Origin: Hydractinia symbiolongicarpus
Lineage: Eukaryota; Cnidaria; Hydrozoa; Anthoathecata; Hydractiniidae
NCBI RefSeq assembly: GCF_029227915.1
Contig: NC_079882.1
Span: 12,976,001-13,040,000 of the forward strand
DNA: 64,000 nt
Direction of reading: 5' to 3'
Part shown: in pieces, positions 32,861 to 54,200 of the stretch
How positions within the stretch are numbered: the first letter of the stretch is position 1
Layout of the letters: every line of letters starts with the position of its first letter
Notes under the pieces: generated by a model
The model's database searches: none
What the model saw: the letters and a program-made list of their open reading frames with translations, nothing else
What the model was told of the DNA's origin: nothing
Translations under genes and position numbers: made by a program

Positions 32861-35470
32861 ATTAAAGGCGTTTAATATAAATATTGGTCGCACATGTTCA
32901 AAGGGATCTTGCCATTATCAACATGAGTTGCAACAGCTTGTGACAGCGTGTAAAGTTGGTTTTTGAATGAGAAAATTCTGATGGGATACATGAAATTTAT
33001 GCCGAATTGCTAGAGGAACTTTAATGTAATTTTATGTTGCCATTTTCTGAGGTGCTACAAAAGCAAGTTGATATTTGTTTAATCCAAAAAAATTAACCTG
33101 CAGATTACTATTTTCCTGCCAATCTAAAAACAAACAAGGATCGCTTTTTTGTTTCTGTAATAGCTAAGCTATGTGTATCTCTTCATTTGTTACTATGGCT
33201 ATAATTGTTTTGTTTAAAATATTAGCTAATCAAAAAGTGCAAAATATTGAATTGAGAAAAGCAATTTTCAGTCAATTTTGTAGTGAATTTAGCTGTATGT
33301 GGTGTCAGGTTGCTACATCTTTTGTTTAGCTAATTTCTAGAATTTATCTTATGACAAAAGTCTAGTAAACTAAACTTTTTATATTTTTGATGAGGGCAGG
33401 GAAGAGAGATATGTATCCTTTCCACTTATACCTACTGTACACAAAATTTATTTAACAAAATATAATAAATTTTGTGGACATTTTAGGCATAAAGCAAAAA
33501 ATTTTCGTTGAGTTTTTTAAAGTCTTCTATACCGAACGGTATAATTTGTTTTGGTTAGTTTTTAGCTTTTTAGTAATTTTTTTTTCAAATAAAGTTGACT
33601 TTAGTTATCAAAAAAAGTTTCTTTGCCCCACATATCGATTAAAAAAGCTTGTTATGATTTTAAAATATCCTGATTGGTTTAAAAGCTCATTGGTTTAAAA
33701 AACAATGCCATAGTGAATCAACCGTGACTAATGTAAAAAACAATGTAATAAACAACTAAGCGATACGACTTGATATTTCATTTGTGTCACAACCTTGTTG
33801 AGGAAAACAACTTGGTGGATCAGTGTATATACATAAAACTTGTTTTAGTAGCGAAGCTTCTTAAGCAATGGCGTATAACACGCCAAGACCCACAGCATTG
33901 GTTTTTTTTATATTCAACGCTCTGACATGGTAAAAAAAAATGGCTAGATCTGCACCTGTCAATTGTACATGCGTTCCTACAGCTCTCTATCGTTTTACAA
34001 TATCGGAAGAAAGGAGGTAAAAAACATGTTTTATAAGAGTGTGTTTTCTCCATTTTTTTTACCTTTCTTCATATTAATTTCTTTCAAATTTCAGGAAACG
34101 TTAATAATAATAAGATACAACTTATGTGTAATTTTCATTAAAAAAAAAACGTGACAAGAGAAGTTATCACAAAACAATGTGTTTTCTTCTTATAAAAGTG
34201 TGATGTTTACCTCCTTTGATTGCAAAATAAGCTGCAATGGAGTGTTAGTTTTCCCTAATTATGGTAAAGGTGTATTGGGCTATAGCTTAATGGATTCCAG
34301 CATAAGGCTATGTGTTTGATGCTAAAGAAAGATGCTAGGATTTGGTGAAGAGTCTTTCAGTACAACAATTTATTGTGGGCAAACAATAAACCTTGTTGTC
34401 TCATTGCATCAATAAGCTTCTGCCAAAGTTTATAGCACAGTAAGAGTTGTAGCTACCTAACTGCATCTAGCATAAGATTTATTGATTGAAATCAAAAAAT
34501 TTCTTCTTACAGAATAAAATAGTAAGTAATAAAATGAAGTGAAGACCCGTTTTATCAATGATTTTGCATCAAGATCAAACAAGCTGTTGTTGCTCTAGTA
34601 CCAAACAGACAGAATACGGGTTTATTAATATGGAGATGTAACAATTATTGTAGACGTACAGTACAGTTCGTATGTAAGCTTCTGCTTCTGAGCAACTGGC
34701 ATAAATAATTACTTTCATAATAGACCATTGTTTTTTAGAGAAAATAATTGCATCGTGAAAAAATGAAAAGATCAGAAAAACTTATTTAAATTACAATAAC
34801 CTGTTTGTGCATTGTTGAGACTACTTTAAGCTGGAAATGAACTTTGCCACACTAAAACACCACTGCAGTTAGTTTGAAAAAAATGGAAACGGGACCTTAT
34901 AATGCTAAAAAAAGTTGCCCTAGTTCACTTGAAACTATCAAAACAGGTCCATAGAAAGTTAATACGGGGCTGTAGTTGGCTTGAAAATTATCAAACCATC
35001 ACTTAAAGGTAAATCCCCTATAACCAGCTGTTGAGGTGAAAAGGGAATTTTTCCAGCGAAAAATACTTTCTTGCACAAAGACCTGTTATTTATAGTTCTA
35101 GTGCATTTTAGATGTTGTGTTTCTAAAGAAATATAAACTTAAAACCTATTTTTACACTATAAGAGCAAGCTTATACATAGGTAGGTACCTAAAATAGTAG
35201 CATAATATACAAAAATCTGCAAAGTTTTTATATTTGTGAATATTGGCATAATTTGCAAAAAAATAATCCTGAAATTGTAAGAAATCCAGCATTATTAATC
35301 CTCTTAAGATATACAAATATACCCCTATAATTGCACATATATACATTGCATCAGCATGGATGTCTCACTGTATAATTCCAATCAATTCCCAATGCAATAT
35401 GGTTAGAAATTACTCCTGACCAAATTACAATGACTGTCACTTACTTTTCAGGCTTCATCTTATAAAAAAA
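32861..35470. other. Gene-free stretch upstream of centrin
   Basis: No gene is supported. The 34615-34665 segment matches the repeat at 7490-7550 in reverse. The last part presumably holds the centrin promoter and 5' UTR, but I see no decisive core element. Confidence 0.45.
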
Positions 35471-35475
35471 GTGCA

Positions 35476-41876
<6,401 letters not shown>

Positions 41877-43850
41877 CATCAGCCCATTTTTTGGGAGGCA
41901 TCTGTGCATACATCGCAGTAAGAATAGATATACCAAGGCTTTGTTAATATGTAGCAAGATAACTTATTTATTTTTGTTTATTTCGAAAAAAATATGTCTA
42001 TGTGCTTTCGTATAACAGATGAAATAGGGATTTTTGTTTACTCTGAAGAACAAGGCGTATCAACCTTAAGTCATGAAATTTTCACGCAGAGCTGCTTCGC
42101 GAAGAGTTGGTTACATTTTTTCGCGCATATAACAGCTTGAAAATTTCATTTCCGTAGTCTCTTTAGAAAGTGCGCGATTTAAGGTATCGTAATACTTGTT
42201 CTCCGTGAATTTAATCGTGAAATTCAATTGATTGTTGGCGTAAATTTAAGATTGATGAAGCTTTTCTGCGTAAACCAGCCATCAAAACGAATCCTTACAT
42301 AAAATAAATTACTATGTGTTCACAAAGTTTTTTGTTCAAGAGATGTTTTTAATTTTCGTAACGAAGAAAGAAATCGTTTGTACATATATTTTCTTCACGA
42401 AAATTAAACAAACTTGTTAATATAAAAGATTATTACATTCAATTTAAAAAAAAAACGTTTTTGTTCTTTTGTCCAAACAAACAAACAAACAAGCAAGCAA
42501 GGGAGCGGGCAAGCAAACAAACAAACAAACAATATTATTTACAGCTTTATCTTGCGAGAACTTGTGGTATGAATTTTTTTTGTCAAGTTTTTTGTAAGTC
42601 CTTAGGAAATATATTTTTGTTAATTGTTGCAATCTATCAGTAAATGAACCACCAAAACTTACCAAAATCATCCCAGCTCAATGTATACTTTATATATATA
42701 GATATACTATTCCTGCAAATGTTTTTCCAAGAAAATTCTTTTAGCTCATTTATTTAATTCTTTATACAGAGCTGTAGAATAAAAACTATATATTGATTTT
42801 TCGGGGAAATTTCAGAATAACAGACTGTCGGGAATTAATTTTTGCGAATTTTAACCAACATGGCGAACGCTGGATGTATTCGGATTTTTACTTATTAGTG
42901 AAATTAAGTTCTGTTTTTAAACTGGCTAAAAATGCATTTCCTAAAATACTTTTGGCCCTGGTCTCACTTAGACTTTTGTTTTCGTCTTTTTAATTTTCTC
43001 CTCTCCGTTAAAAAAGGCTCGTTACTGTAGAGGAAGAAAGTGTTTGCGGAAGAAAGTTTTGCAATTCGGCTATACCGATGAACTTGCGGCTCGTTAAAAA
43101 TGAATCTGTTTTGCAGTAATAAACTTTTGCGCTTACCATATGCGGTCAATTTTTTTCAGGGCAACTTAGCGAACCTAAGAAGCAATTCAAACAACTCTCT
43201 TGAAATTCTCTATTGTAAAACAAGTAAAATAAGGAATGAATCATAGCTTCTAGATTTTCTTTGAGACATACCGGGGCATAGCGATCTTCTTTTTTTTTTA
43301 ATTCAAATCACTCATTGAAATTGGAAAGAACGAACTGCTTCAAAGCTCAACGACTGAACTACACAATAATACGTCATGAAGAAAAATAACGTTTTTAGAT
43401 TTTTTTGGAGACTTATTAAATCCTCAAAAGGATCTCATGACAGTCCAAGTTAAATACACTGTGATGGCAGCAAAGGGTTATGAATTTTGATAAAAACTTA
43501 CAAAAACTATGTATTCTGTTATTACGTCATATATACGTCATATAAATATATTAACAAAAAAAAAGTAAAAACACGGTACAACTGTAGCTCAGTCCTAGAA
43601 CGATTTTTTGTTATATGATTTTACAATTCTGAGTTTAAACAATCACATATATCTTAAAAGACAAGGGAGAATTCACCAGCAAGTAGTCATTCGTTCTAAT
43701 TTACAAGCATTCGATGTAATTAAACGCATAGAAATTATAATTGAACACATTTTCTGACCTCATTTCTTCTCTACAAAATATTAAATGTTCTATGTTACGG
43801 CATCTTTACAATATAACTTGTTTTTAATGTTAACACACTATAGTTTGATG
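41877..43850. other. Interval between centrin and the adhesion GPCR 3' ends
   Basis: The two genes converge here, so both 3' UTRs must lie within it. AATAAA-like sequences near 42300 (plus) could serve centrin. The rest is AT-rich and without gene signals. Confidence 0.5.
42465..42532 (+). repeat. CAAA/CAAG tetranucleotide microsatellite
   Basis: Runs of CAAACAAACAAACAAG around a short GGGAGCGGGC interruption; the apparent short ORFs here translate the repeat. Confidence 0.9.
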
Positions 43851-45299
43851 TTATAATTTATGCTCAGAAATTCGTCCAGGTAGCTCTTCAGAAGATTCAG
43901 CAACTTCGTCGTCGTCAACAAAGCTAGACGGTGATCTGCTTAAAGTGGTGGACAATGTGTCTGCTCTTATACGAGAAGTGTTACTAGTCGTAGCGTAGAG
44001 GCCTGTGGCAAAAAAATGTTTCGTTAGAAGATTTTATAGGAAATAAAAGGTTCATTTCGACAAAGTAGTATTTTGACATTTACCTATGCGGTAACCATAG
44101 CGAATGGTTGTTGAAGTAAAAAATAAGAAGAAATTGTTAAATTCAAATATATCATTATTTTAACAGAAAATATGTTTTTACCTGTCTTTGACCCATTCTT
44201 GGTTCGTGTCAAGGTTGAATTAAAACTGTTGTCTGGTGCCAAACCAAACACTTTCTTCCACTCATGCCAAGCATCTTTATTTTTGATGGTGTAAAAAATA
44301 AAGATAAAGAAACCTTGCAGGGAATTGAAAATGCAAAATAACCATTGGAAGACTTCAGTGAGATCTCCAATTGCAAGCACACCGAATATCCAGGACAAAC
44401 CAAGCAAGACTGAACAGGTAAATGCAACTCGAGTGCTGTGTAGCTTTTCTTGTTGTTTTCTTTTGCTTTCCGATTTGGTTTTTGATGCTTTGTTTATACC
44501 AGTGACAACAAAGTATATTGTCAAGAAGTTAATAAGGAGAATCAATGAGACTGGCAACAGGAGACCAAAGTAAAATGGTGCTCCGTATATCACACATCTA
44601 AAAGTCAATAAAAGCATGTGTCTCCTATTTATTGGTCCAACATTCTGACCTCTACTTTATATTCGATTTTCACTGAAATTCAGAGAAAGGACGTGCAAAT
44701 AATACATTTGTTTGGTTACCTAATTTAAGATTTGTTCAAAAGAGATTTTCTAGGGATTGGCCATTAATACACTGCAGGGTAGTGGTTCTATTTGAAATGA
44801 CTTACACTTTATCATTGCCAAGATTCCCAGGTGATATTGCAGTTGTAGCAGTTACCACAAGAGCAGGTAAACCTAAATTGGGGTGACGTAAACACATTTA
44901 ATATAAAAAATAAGAGAACAAACAAATTCAAGAGCGTTTCCTTTCTTTTCCCAATTCTAAGGCTTGCCAAATAGGACTATTTCATTAAGGGAAAAACAGC
45001 AAACATAAATATGATTAAATGAAATCTCACCCCAAACTACAAGCGAAGATTTGTACAAGAACTGTGTATCCGAAGTATTTGATTTGAATATACGAACAAA
45101 ACAACGATAAAGATTATATGCTTCAACTGCCATCCAAGAGAAAGTTGTCAATGTAAAGAACTGCAGCAAAATGGCTACAATTTGACAGATAGGTCGATTT
45201 TGCGTCTGTTCCGCTCCAATTAAAAATGTGATTAAAAGTAACATCAATGAAATGCATAAACATATCAGCAGTTTTGGTGCCAGTTTAGCTCGAAGTTTT
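43851..45299 (-). other. aGPCR exons 17-20: TM2-TM7 and cytoplasmic tail
   Basis: Exon 17 holds TM2 (LLICLCISLMLLLITFLIG) and TM3 (CQIVAILLQFFTLTTFSWMA) with the conserved Cys. Exon 18 is a 67-base exon covering TM4. Exon 19 has the loop Cys (CVIYGAPFYFG), TM5, TM6 and TM7. Exon 20 is a 50-residue acidic, Ser/Thr-rich tail with stop at 43851. Confidence 0.9.
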
Positions 45300-48200
45300 C
45301 TGCAAGAGAATATGTTTAAAATGTAGTTAAAATAACTATTTAGCTTGTGGACAGAGCTGCCTTTCATTCAAAAGAACAAAAGAAAACAAAAAATCAGTCT
45401 TATTTTAGGGGTAAAAACGTCTATGTGATAATTCAATAAAATATGTTTTCTTAAGGATACGGTAAACCCTTTTGACATTATTTATATATATATTATATTA
45501 TTATATATTATGTATATTTATTTATTTCAGATAACTCGACGTATTTTTAAACGAAAAAATAACTTATGGAGGGGAGTTACTAAAGCTATAACAAGGGAGA
45601 GTGTTTTTTGTTTGGAATTTTTTTTCTCCATGCCAGCATTTTCTCACGAATTTATTTTCTTATATACTCGTAGGGAATTGATCAATGTTTTATATTATAT
45701 AAAAATATTTTCATAAAAGGGACATGTTAAGGAGATATTTTGAATATATTCAGCATGTGCCAAAAGGGTCTACCGTATCCTTAAACAATAAAAACCACCC
45801 GCTGAGGTAATTTTAAAGTGTAAGTCACTTTTAACCTGGTTGCGATATAGTGTTTCAAAGTAGTATATATATTGAAAATCAGCAGGACACCTCAGACAAG
45901 AAAAACATGTACACAGTAACACTAACTTCAATGATATGTACGTAATTATGGTTAGTATTAATCCAGCCAATGATATTCCACAGCCGATCCACGTGATAAT
46001 TTTCAGTTCAAGAGGATTTTTAAACGTTTGAGAAACATCCAAAACCAATGCAAAGTTTGTTAAGTGATCACACTCACAAAAGACAAATGATTGATCCTCT
46101 TTAATATATTTACAACCTTCGGTTGACCACTCGCCTTGAACATCTAGAAATTATTGAAGAAATAAGCACCATTATTTTCCTGGGTCCTACATGACTTCAG
46201 GAGTGAACATGTGAACTGTGTAACGTACAATACTTACTTATATTAAAGTCCCAGAAATGGCAATTTCTTTGATATCCCTGTTGTGTATCATTCTTTTTAA
46301 ACTTCAAAATAATTGGATTTGTTAAATTTGCGAGCTTAGTTTCACCAATACTAGCTGACACGATATGACCATCGATTGATTTTTTGAATCGATTTTTCTT
46401 ATTGACTATTTTTGTAGGATTATTTTTGGGAGATGATATCTGTCCACGCCTAAACAACATGTCAGAACTATAGGTGAACGAATAAACTAATTCTCTCTTT
46501 GATTTGAATGTCTCGTTTGGAATGATGAGTTGAGAATTAGAATTAGATTGATTATTTGACGACGAGAATGACACGCCAACAGTTCCATTAGCATTGGAAA
46601 GTTCAATTGTAAGATCTTTAGCTTCTACAAATGCAATGTTAACACCGACATTTGGCTTTGAGATACTGATAGAATCGTTTGTTGTAGTTATCAAATTTCC
46701 TAATTGGACAGCCATCTTGTCTAAGTTTCTGAGAAGAATGGTGGATGTTTGCCATTTGTTTTGCGATGCAACCACCACATGCGGTGGCGATGTGACCACA
46801 ACATCAACACATGTTAGAACTTTATCTATAAACTAAAGTATTTTTTACAGTTAATTAAAACGCTCGTAACTATATCTATCTATCAATCATAATACTTTGT
46901 TAACAAAGCATTGCCTACAGTGCTTATTTTAAGAGAAATCCGGGGTCTTATAGATTTTATTCCAAAATCTTTGGAAAAAGTAAAAGATAATGTCATTGTA
47001 GCATAAAGAATCAAAAGAAAACCAAATAAATGCAATGGTTTCTGTGAAAAACTTAAAACTAGTACCTCCTTCGCTTGTTGTGTTGTGTTTATCACTTTAA
47101 TATTCGTTGCCAAATCGGAAATAATATGTGAAACAAGATCCATTTCTTCCGGTGACTTCAACATGCTTGCTTTTAAAACTGTATTTGTAAGATCTTCTAC
47201 TGTATCTTGTACTGTGACACAGTCATTTTGGTTGTCACTTGAGCAAATGGTTTGCTGAAATACAGATGAAAATCAACTGACTTTTGTCAAGGAAGAAGTA
47301 AAGATATAAAATCTATTAAAAGTACAGTTAAGATCATATTGCTAATCTGTAAATTGAGTTTCAAATGTTTTCTTTTCTTTATTGATCCTTAAATGGGCTA
47401 TGAAACGGCTGTTGGTTTTCGACTTTCGTGACATACACGGAAATCGGTGGAAAAGTTTATGAATACTGAGGACAAAAACAACAACTTAAATCATCTTAAA
47501 TATCATATTATGTTTACTAAATATAACTGAATAAACAGAAAAGTTTCCTACATATTTCGATATCCATGATTCATTCGATAAAAGTTCTTTTAAGTACTTT
47601 TAACTCAAGCTTTCTAATAAAATAAACTTCAAACCTTTTGAACTAGCTAGCTATATCCTTCGAAATTTTACATAGAAACATATGAGTTTATTATGCCGGT
47701 CAAAGCACCAATAATGACTTCAAAATCTTTCTAGACGTATTAATAACCTTCTTAAAGCTAGTAACACACCATTTTTTAACAAATACAGCTCCTCGTGTTG
47801 TATCTGTTACCTGTTATTTTACCGCCGAAAAGAACACTAAGGGAAAATTTTTCTTTTTCTATAAAGTAAAAATAAAAAGTAGCAAATTCAGCAGAAAAAT
47901 CTAATTGTTCATAAACAGGTTGTCTACACGTCTAAGTGTTCTAAAGTGTGTATAATTTCTGCCACCTTGACCTTTTGAGTGGTTCGTTTATTCCACGCTA
48001 TACTTCGGAAATTATGTAGATTGAGCTTATTGAATCGTTTTGTATCCCCTTTAAAATCAACAGTATTTACAGCAATATCATACGGAATAGAAATCGTTAG
48101 TGTATGCACTGAACTGCTGAAAATGTTAAATGCGTACAGAAATACGTCTTTCCATCTTACCTCTGCTATTTTCTCTAACACTTCAATTGTATCTGGACGT

Positions 48201-51200
48201 TTTTCACATCTCTCAAATTCCAATGTGCTCCATTTTGGCCCGTCATATAAATCAGGTATGCATGTTCGATTTATTACTCTTTCACCGTATTTACACTTGA
48301 TAAAAACCGTGTTAGAAACTAAAGTTGTATTGAAGTGATACATGCCTTTGTGGTGATCATCACCAACACTGTGTTTAAGACAACAATCTAAAGTATTGAA
48401 GTTCATTTAGTATTTCAAATTAATGGACCAATTCCTCCACTCTATAAAAGCAGTCGTAAACAACACAAAGTACTAAATGTTTCTGAAAACTTTCTTCCAA
48501 CATTAGTTGCTTATTGGTTGGTGGCTTACCCGCCTTTTCTTTTAACAGTTTAACTTTTTTCTTATTGTTTAGAACAATAGAGAAATGAGAAAAATGACCA
48601 GCCCGGTTAGAATTTTGTAATTCTTTAAAAAAAGCGTGTATTAAAAAAAGTGTGCAGTCGTCGACTTAAGTCCTTTTTTTACGGAAAATAAATCAACCTA
48701 CCGTAGTTTCTAGTACTTATTAAATGTAGCGTGCTGTATTTTTTCCGTTGAAGGACGCTTTTCATGTACATGCAAATTTGTAATTGTTCCGTTTCATCAA
48801 CTTTCGCGTAAATTATTCTTGCTTGGACTCGGATTGTATCTCTTTGCAGCGCAATTCGTCTATGAATAGTCAAACTAAGTTACGCGTCGTTTTGCGAGAA
48901 AAGTCTATTAATTATTTTTAAAATTGTCTGGCAACTTGACGCATACATTGTTTTGCATGATTAATTTTTTTTTGCTCATCTTCCAACAAATAGCTATTAT
49001 CGTTACCTTTAAATATAACTTATCCCCCTTAATCTCAGCATATCAAGATTAAAAAAGTAATGTTATAAAACACAGTGTATGCACATGAAAACAAACAAAA
49101 AGAAACCTCATCTTAGTTACGAAATACAAAGCTATTGCTATTTAAGTCTGTAATGAATTCTTATACTGTTTTGCTACTAAAGATAGAGAATTTTTTCAAA
49201 TTAATATCTAGTTGTAAATGAGTTTCTTTTATGCTACACGTTACTGTGATATACATTTGGTGTTTGCATTGTTTTAAAAACTCGAATATTCTATAAATAG
49301 TATATTAATGTAGGTAACGAACCTTAAGTTCATAATTTGAATAAATTTCTTTTGCTGCAATGCAGTGGATATATTTCCAAGTAGCGAAATCTAAGACATG
49401 GAAGATATAAGTATATAATTAAAAGGTCGTTACATGTGTAGGAAGATTGGCGATCGCTAACTTTTTTAAAATCAAAATAGTTCATTAAATAAAATTCTAA
49501 TACCTTTTTAATTAAGGAGTTTTCCAAGTTCTTATACTGACGCGAAGATTCATCTGAATATGACTTTAACCATTTTCCACTAACCGTGAAAATTAACCGA
49601 GATTCTGAAACGTCTAAAGTATAATATTGTTTTGCTAATAAAGTTTGGTTGACATAATGTGAAGAAAAACTTTACTTTCTATTTCCTTTCAAATTACTGT
49701 AGCATATAATGCTACTAACATTATTTTGAACCTGAGAATAAAATATGCCCTATCTAAGTAAAAGACGTTTTAAAACAAATAACTTTAACGTTTACACAGC
49801 TCATATAAAGATAAGTTATCTGGAATGTTAAATATTAAGTTTTTCTTCAAATAAAAAATAAAAGTCATCAAGGTTTATATCAAAACTGCTTGCCCAAATT
49901 TAAGAACTAAATGATAATCGTTATTCTTTTTAATTTATTATAAATTTGCAGATTTCGACGAGTATATTTCGACAATACAGCAATATTTACAATTGTCAAC
50001 CAAAGAAAAAAGGAAAGGTGTAACGACCTATCGAATAAAATTCCAATTACCCCAAATAAGAGGAAATTACAGCTGTAAATTAGATGGTGAAGGTGTAAAC
50101 ACACTCGGAAGGAAAATTACTTTAGACTTTTCTAAAACGATGCATCAAAAAAATTATTGACTTTGTTTACCTACAAACTGAACATCAACTTTTGGTGATA
50201 AAACATCTGGCCTTCCTCGTACTGCCAATCCGCACCTATAGTATCCTTGCTGTTGATGGTTAGTGTCGTTATATATTAAGCTTTTTATTTCATAAGTATA
50301 ATTCGCATTTTTTTTTATGATGTACGTTGAGTTCGCCATTACTTTCTTTTCATTTTTCATCCAAAACATTTTCATGTTTGCCAGTGGAAATTTTGAATAA
50401 AATATACAGCCTTTTAATATCAAAGCTCCACCTGTCTTAGGATATTTTGTGAATATCTTCGGACCAGCTATGAGGTTTGAATCTGAAATAGAAAAACATG
50501 CATTGCTTTATGTAACACCAAAAAATAATATATTAAAATAAAGTTTAATTTACTACTACATTATATTCATTAGGGTTTTTTTCACTTACCTTCAAAAGCA
50601 GGTACAAAAGCATCAGTTAACATTGGTTTAGTCATTCGTTGCGGGTGATATATTCCACACTGGTAAGTAATGCCAGGAGTAAAATCCTCGATATATAGCT
50701 CTGGAAATTCAAAACCTGTATTTTCATTCTTCCCTGTGCCAATTGTACTCGCGTTAATTATCCTTGTTCCATTAACCAACCAGAATGTATATTGCTGCAG
50801 AGTTCTTTTAAACTGGTATTTGCAGTTGTGCAAAGCTCTTCCGTTCCATTTCGGTCCTTGAGTGAATGTTGGTTTTATATCTAAAAGAACAGATAATAAC
50901 AAAAAACGTTTTGAAATACGATAGAAAGCAATTTTACATTAAACTAATGTACTGAAATTAACCTTTACCTGTATATATCTTTTTACTTAATTCGATGCCT
51001 TTCATCCTTTTTGAGTTATATACACCACATTGATAAAACGTGTTTGGCTTAAACTCACGGATAACATACTTAGGAAAATTATACAGATCTTTTTCTGCTG
51101 TAGACAGTGGACTTGATGTGGTTTTTTGAATAACTTCGGAACCATTTATTAACCAAAAAGTAAAATCATGCATTGATATGTTAGAATTGTAGCTGCAACC

Positions 51201-54200
51201 ACTTAAAGTGTTTTGATTTAGACGTGGTTGCGTTACAAATGTTACTTTGATGTCTAAATATTAATAAATATAAAATGATATTCAATATTAGAAGAGACAT
51301 TTTTATTATTCTGTGTGCAGTTGTAAAGCAATTGGACATACAATGTACCGTCTGAATCATTATTCCGTTTGGTAATAAATTTAGGAATAATAATGAAGCA
51401 TTAAACTTTGCACTGTGAACATTAGGTTGGTGGAGTTTACCGGTATATGGACAACCTTCAACTTTAACATATAACATGTAACATTTACATACTTACTTCT
51501 TATATCTGGAGTGATTTTTAAGCTTCTTATCATTTTCGGCATACGATGTGGATGATACAAAATGCACTCATAAGATGTTGTTGGATAATACTCCAAGATT
51601 GACAGGGTAGGAAAACGATATGAAATGTCAGAAGATGAATTGTGAACAGAAGTTCCATTCATTCTTATAGTTCCATTGATAAGCCAATAGGCATACTGTT
51701 GCATTGGAATGTCTGCGTTGTAATCGCATCCTTGTAGTTTTGTGCCATTAAGATATGGATCATTAGTAAACTCGGGATGGATATCTTCAATATTAAGTCA
51801 AAAAAATAAATTCACATTGTTAACTGTTTAGTGACAAATCGTTTATTCGCAATTTGCAACAGAGAGCTCTTAATCAATTCAAAAAGCTAAATTGTGATTT
51901 TCTCAATTAAGTTTTCCTTTTCATATCTAGAATCCAGATACTGATTTATATAAAATGCATTTGTTGTTATTAACTGGTTATAATCTACGTACATGAAAAT
52001 TTTATCTAATTATATCTACGTACATGAAAACTAACTTTAGTTTTGTTAAAATAATTACTGTTAATTACTGTCACAATGTGTGACAAATCTCGCTTTTTGT
52101 CAGAATCAAAAGGTCACTGTTTAGTTTGGTGCAAACTTTTCTTAATAAAGATTTAGGATGTCATACATAAAACAAAGGTGATGACTAAGATCAGATAAAA
52201 TAAAATGCGATTCAAGATTTTAATCGATAAAAGACATTATGTAGAAAAACTAGATTTTTGCATTTAAAAACAATTACCTGTATATATCTTGTCACTTAAT
52301 TCGATGCCTTTCATTCTTTTTGAGTAATATACACCACATTGATAAAACGTGTTTGGCTTAAACTCACGGATAACATACTCAGGAAAATTATACAGATCTT
52401 TTTCTGTTGTAGACATTGGGTCTGATGTAGTTGTTTGAAATACCTCTGAATCATTTATTAACCAAAAAGTATATTCATGCAATGATATGTCAGATTTGTA
52501 GCTACAGCCAGATAAAATGCTTCCATTTAGATACGGTTGTGTTATAAATGTAGGATTGATATCTATAGTAAAAACAAATGGTTCTATCATAAGTTTGTCT
52601 GTCCTTAATGCATGGTATTTAAGAAAGCAGAGAAGCAAATGACAACGAGAACAAAGTTTACTAAAGTTTGAAATGACGAAAACAATTTGAATGATGCTTT
52701 TATGCGAAAAAAGAGAATAACCTCGCGTACTAAATTCTTTTTTTGGTAGTATACTGAAAAGTACACAAAAAGATTATTCATATTTAAAATTTTATAACAG
52801 AGAAATAAAATGTTTTACATGGGATCAATAAAAATGCAATTATGTGAGCCAATGTGTGTTTAATTAAAACATTTCATACCAACATCACTTACCTCTTATA
52901 TCTGGTGTGATAACCAAACTTTTTACTATTTTCTTCATGCGATTTGGGTAATATAAAACACACTGATAGAAATTTGTTGCATCATAATGTAAGATTTGCA
53001 AATCAGGGAAGTCATGTACTTCGCTAAAAGAGGTTTCGTTCACGGAGATTCCATTTACTTTTTTAGTTCCATTTATCAGCCAGTACGCATATTTGTGAAG
53101 AGAGATATTAGCTTTGTAATCGCATCCTTGTAGTATGGTACCGTTTAAACTCGGCTGGTTTATAAAGATGGGATTAATATCTACAAAGGATTTATTATTG
53201 TCTGAATAATGTAAAAAATGCACTTTCAGTAAAACTGCAACACTTTTTGCACCTAATATCTTCTCACACACAAGTTTATGTGACTTTCAAAAATTATCTA
53301 TATTGGTCTAATCACATCATAAAAAAGCAAAGTATTTTCAAGCTGATTTTAACGTTCTTAATAAGAAAAAGGCTACATTATGCTAAAGAGATATATATAC
53401 CTTGGATATCAGGGTATATTCTTTCACTGACAATCATATGTGCCATTCTGCTTGGATAAAATATCACACACTGATAAAAACTTCCAGGTGAATGGTTAAT
53501 AATATCGAGCTGTGAAAATTTGTACTCATTAGATTCACTCTGTGTTGAGATAGAGGAGATAGAATGTGTTCCTTTTTCCTTGATCGTTCCATTTACCAGC
53601 CAGTAAAGATATGCATTGAGAGGTATGGATGAGTTATATGAACACCCATGTAACTGCGTATTTACAAGTTTCGGACCTTCAACGAATCTAACATCAATAT
53701 CTAAAGTAAAGCAAGATATATTATTAAAGTAAACAGTTCTTTAAAAGCTGGATGCGTTTGAATTGGTTTGAATTATGGTGACATGCAGATAATGATAACA
53801 CACATACCTGTGTAAACTTTTTCGCTTAACAACTGCTTTGACATACGATCAGGATAATGAATTCCACATTGGTAATATGTGCTAGGAACAAATCTGTCCA
53901 TTATTAGTTTGGGAAACGAGAATGAATTGTTAAGGTTTTTATTTGTTGATTCTTCTACAGTTCCATTAACTTTATTTGTTCCATTGATCAGCCAGAATGT
54001 ATAAGAAAGAAGCGACATTGTTGCGGTATATTCACACCCTCTCATTGTAGATCCATTTAATATAGGTCCTCTTTTAAACGCTGCCTTGATTTCTAAAAAA
54101 GTGTAATTCTTTATTTTTCTGAGGTCAATATTTGTAAAAAAAATTTTTAACGCATCCAGCCGGGGCGGAAAAGATCTTACCTGAATAGATTAGAACCGAG

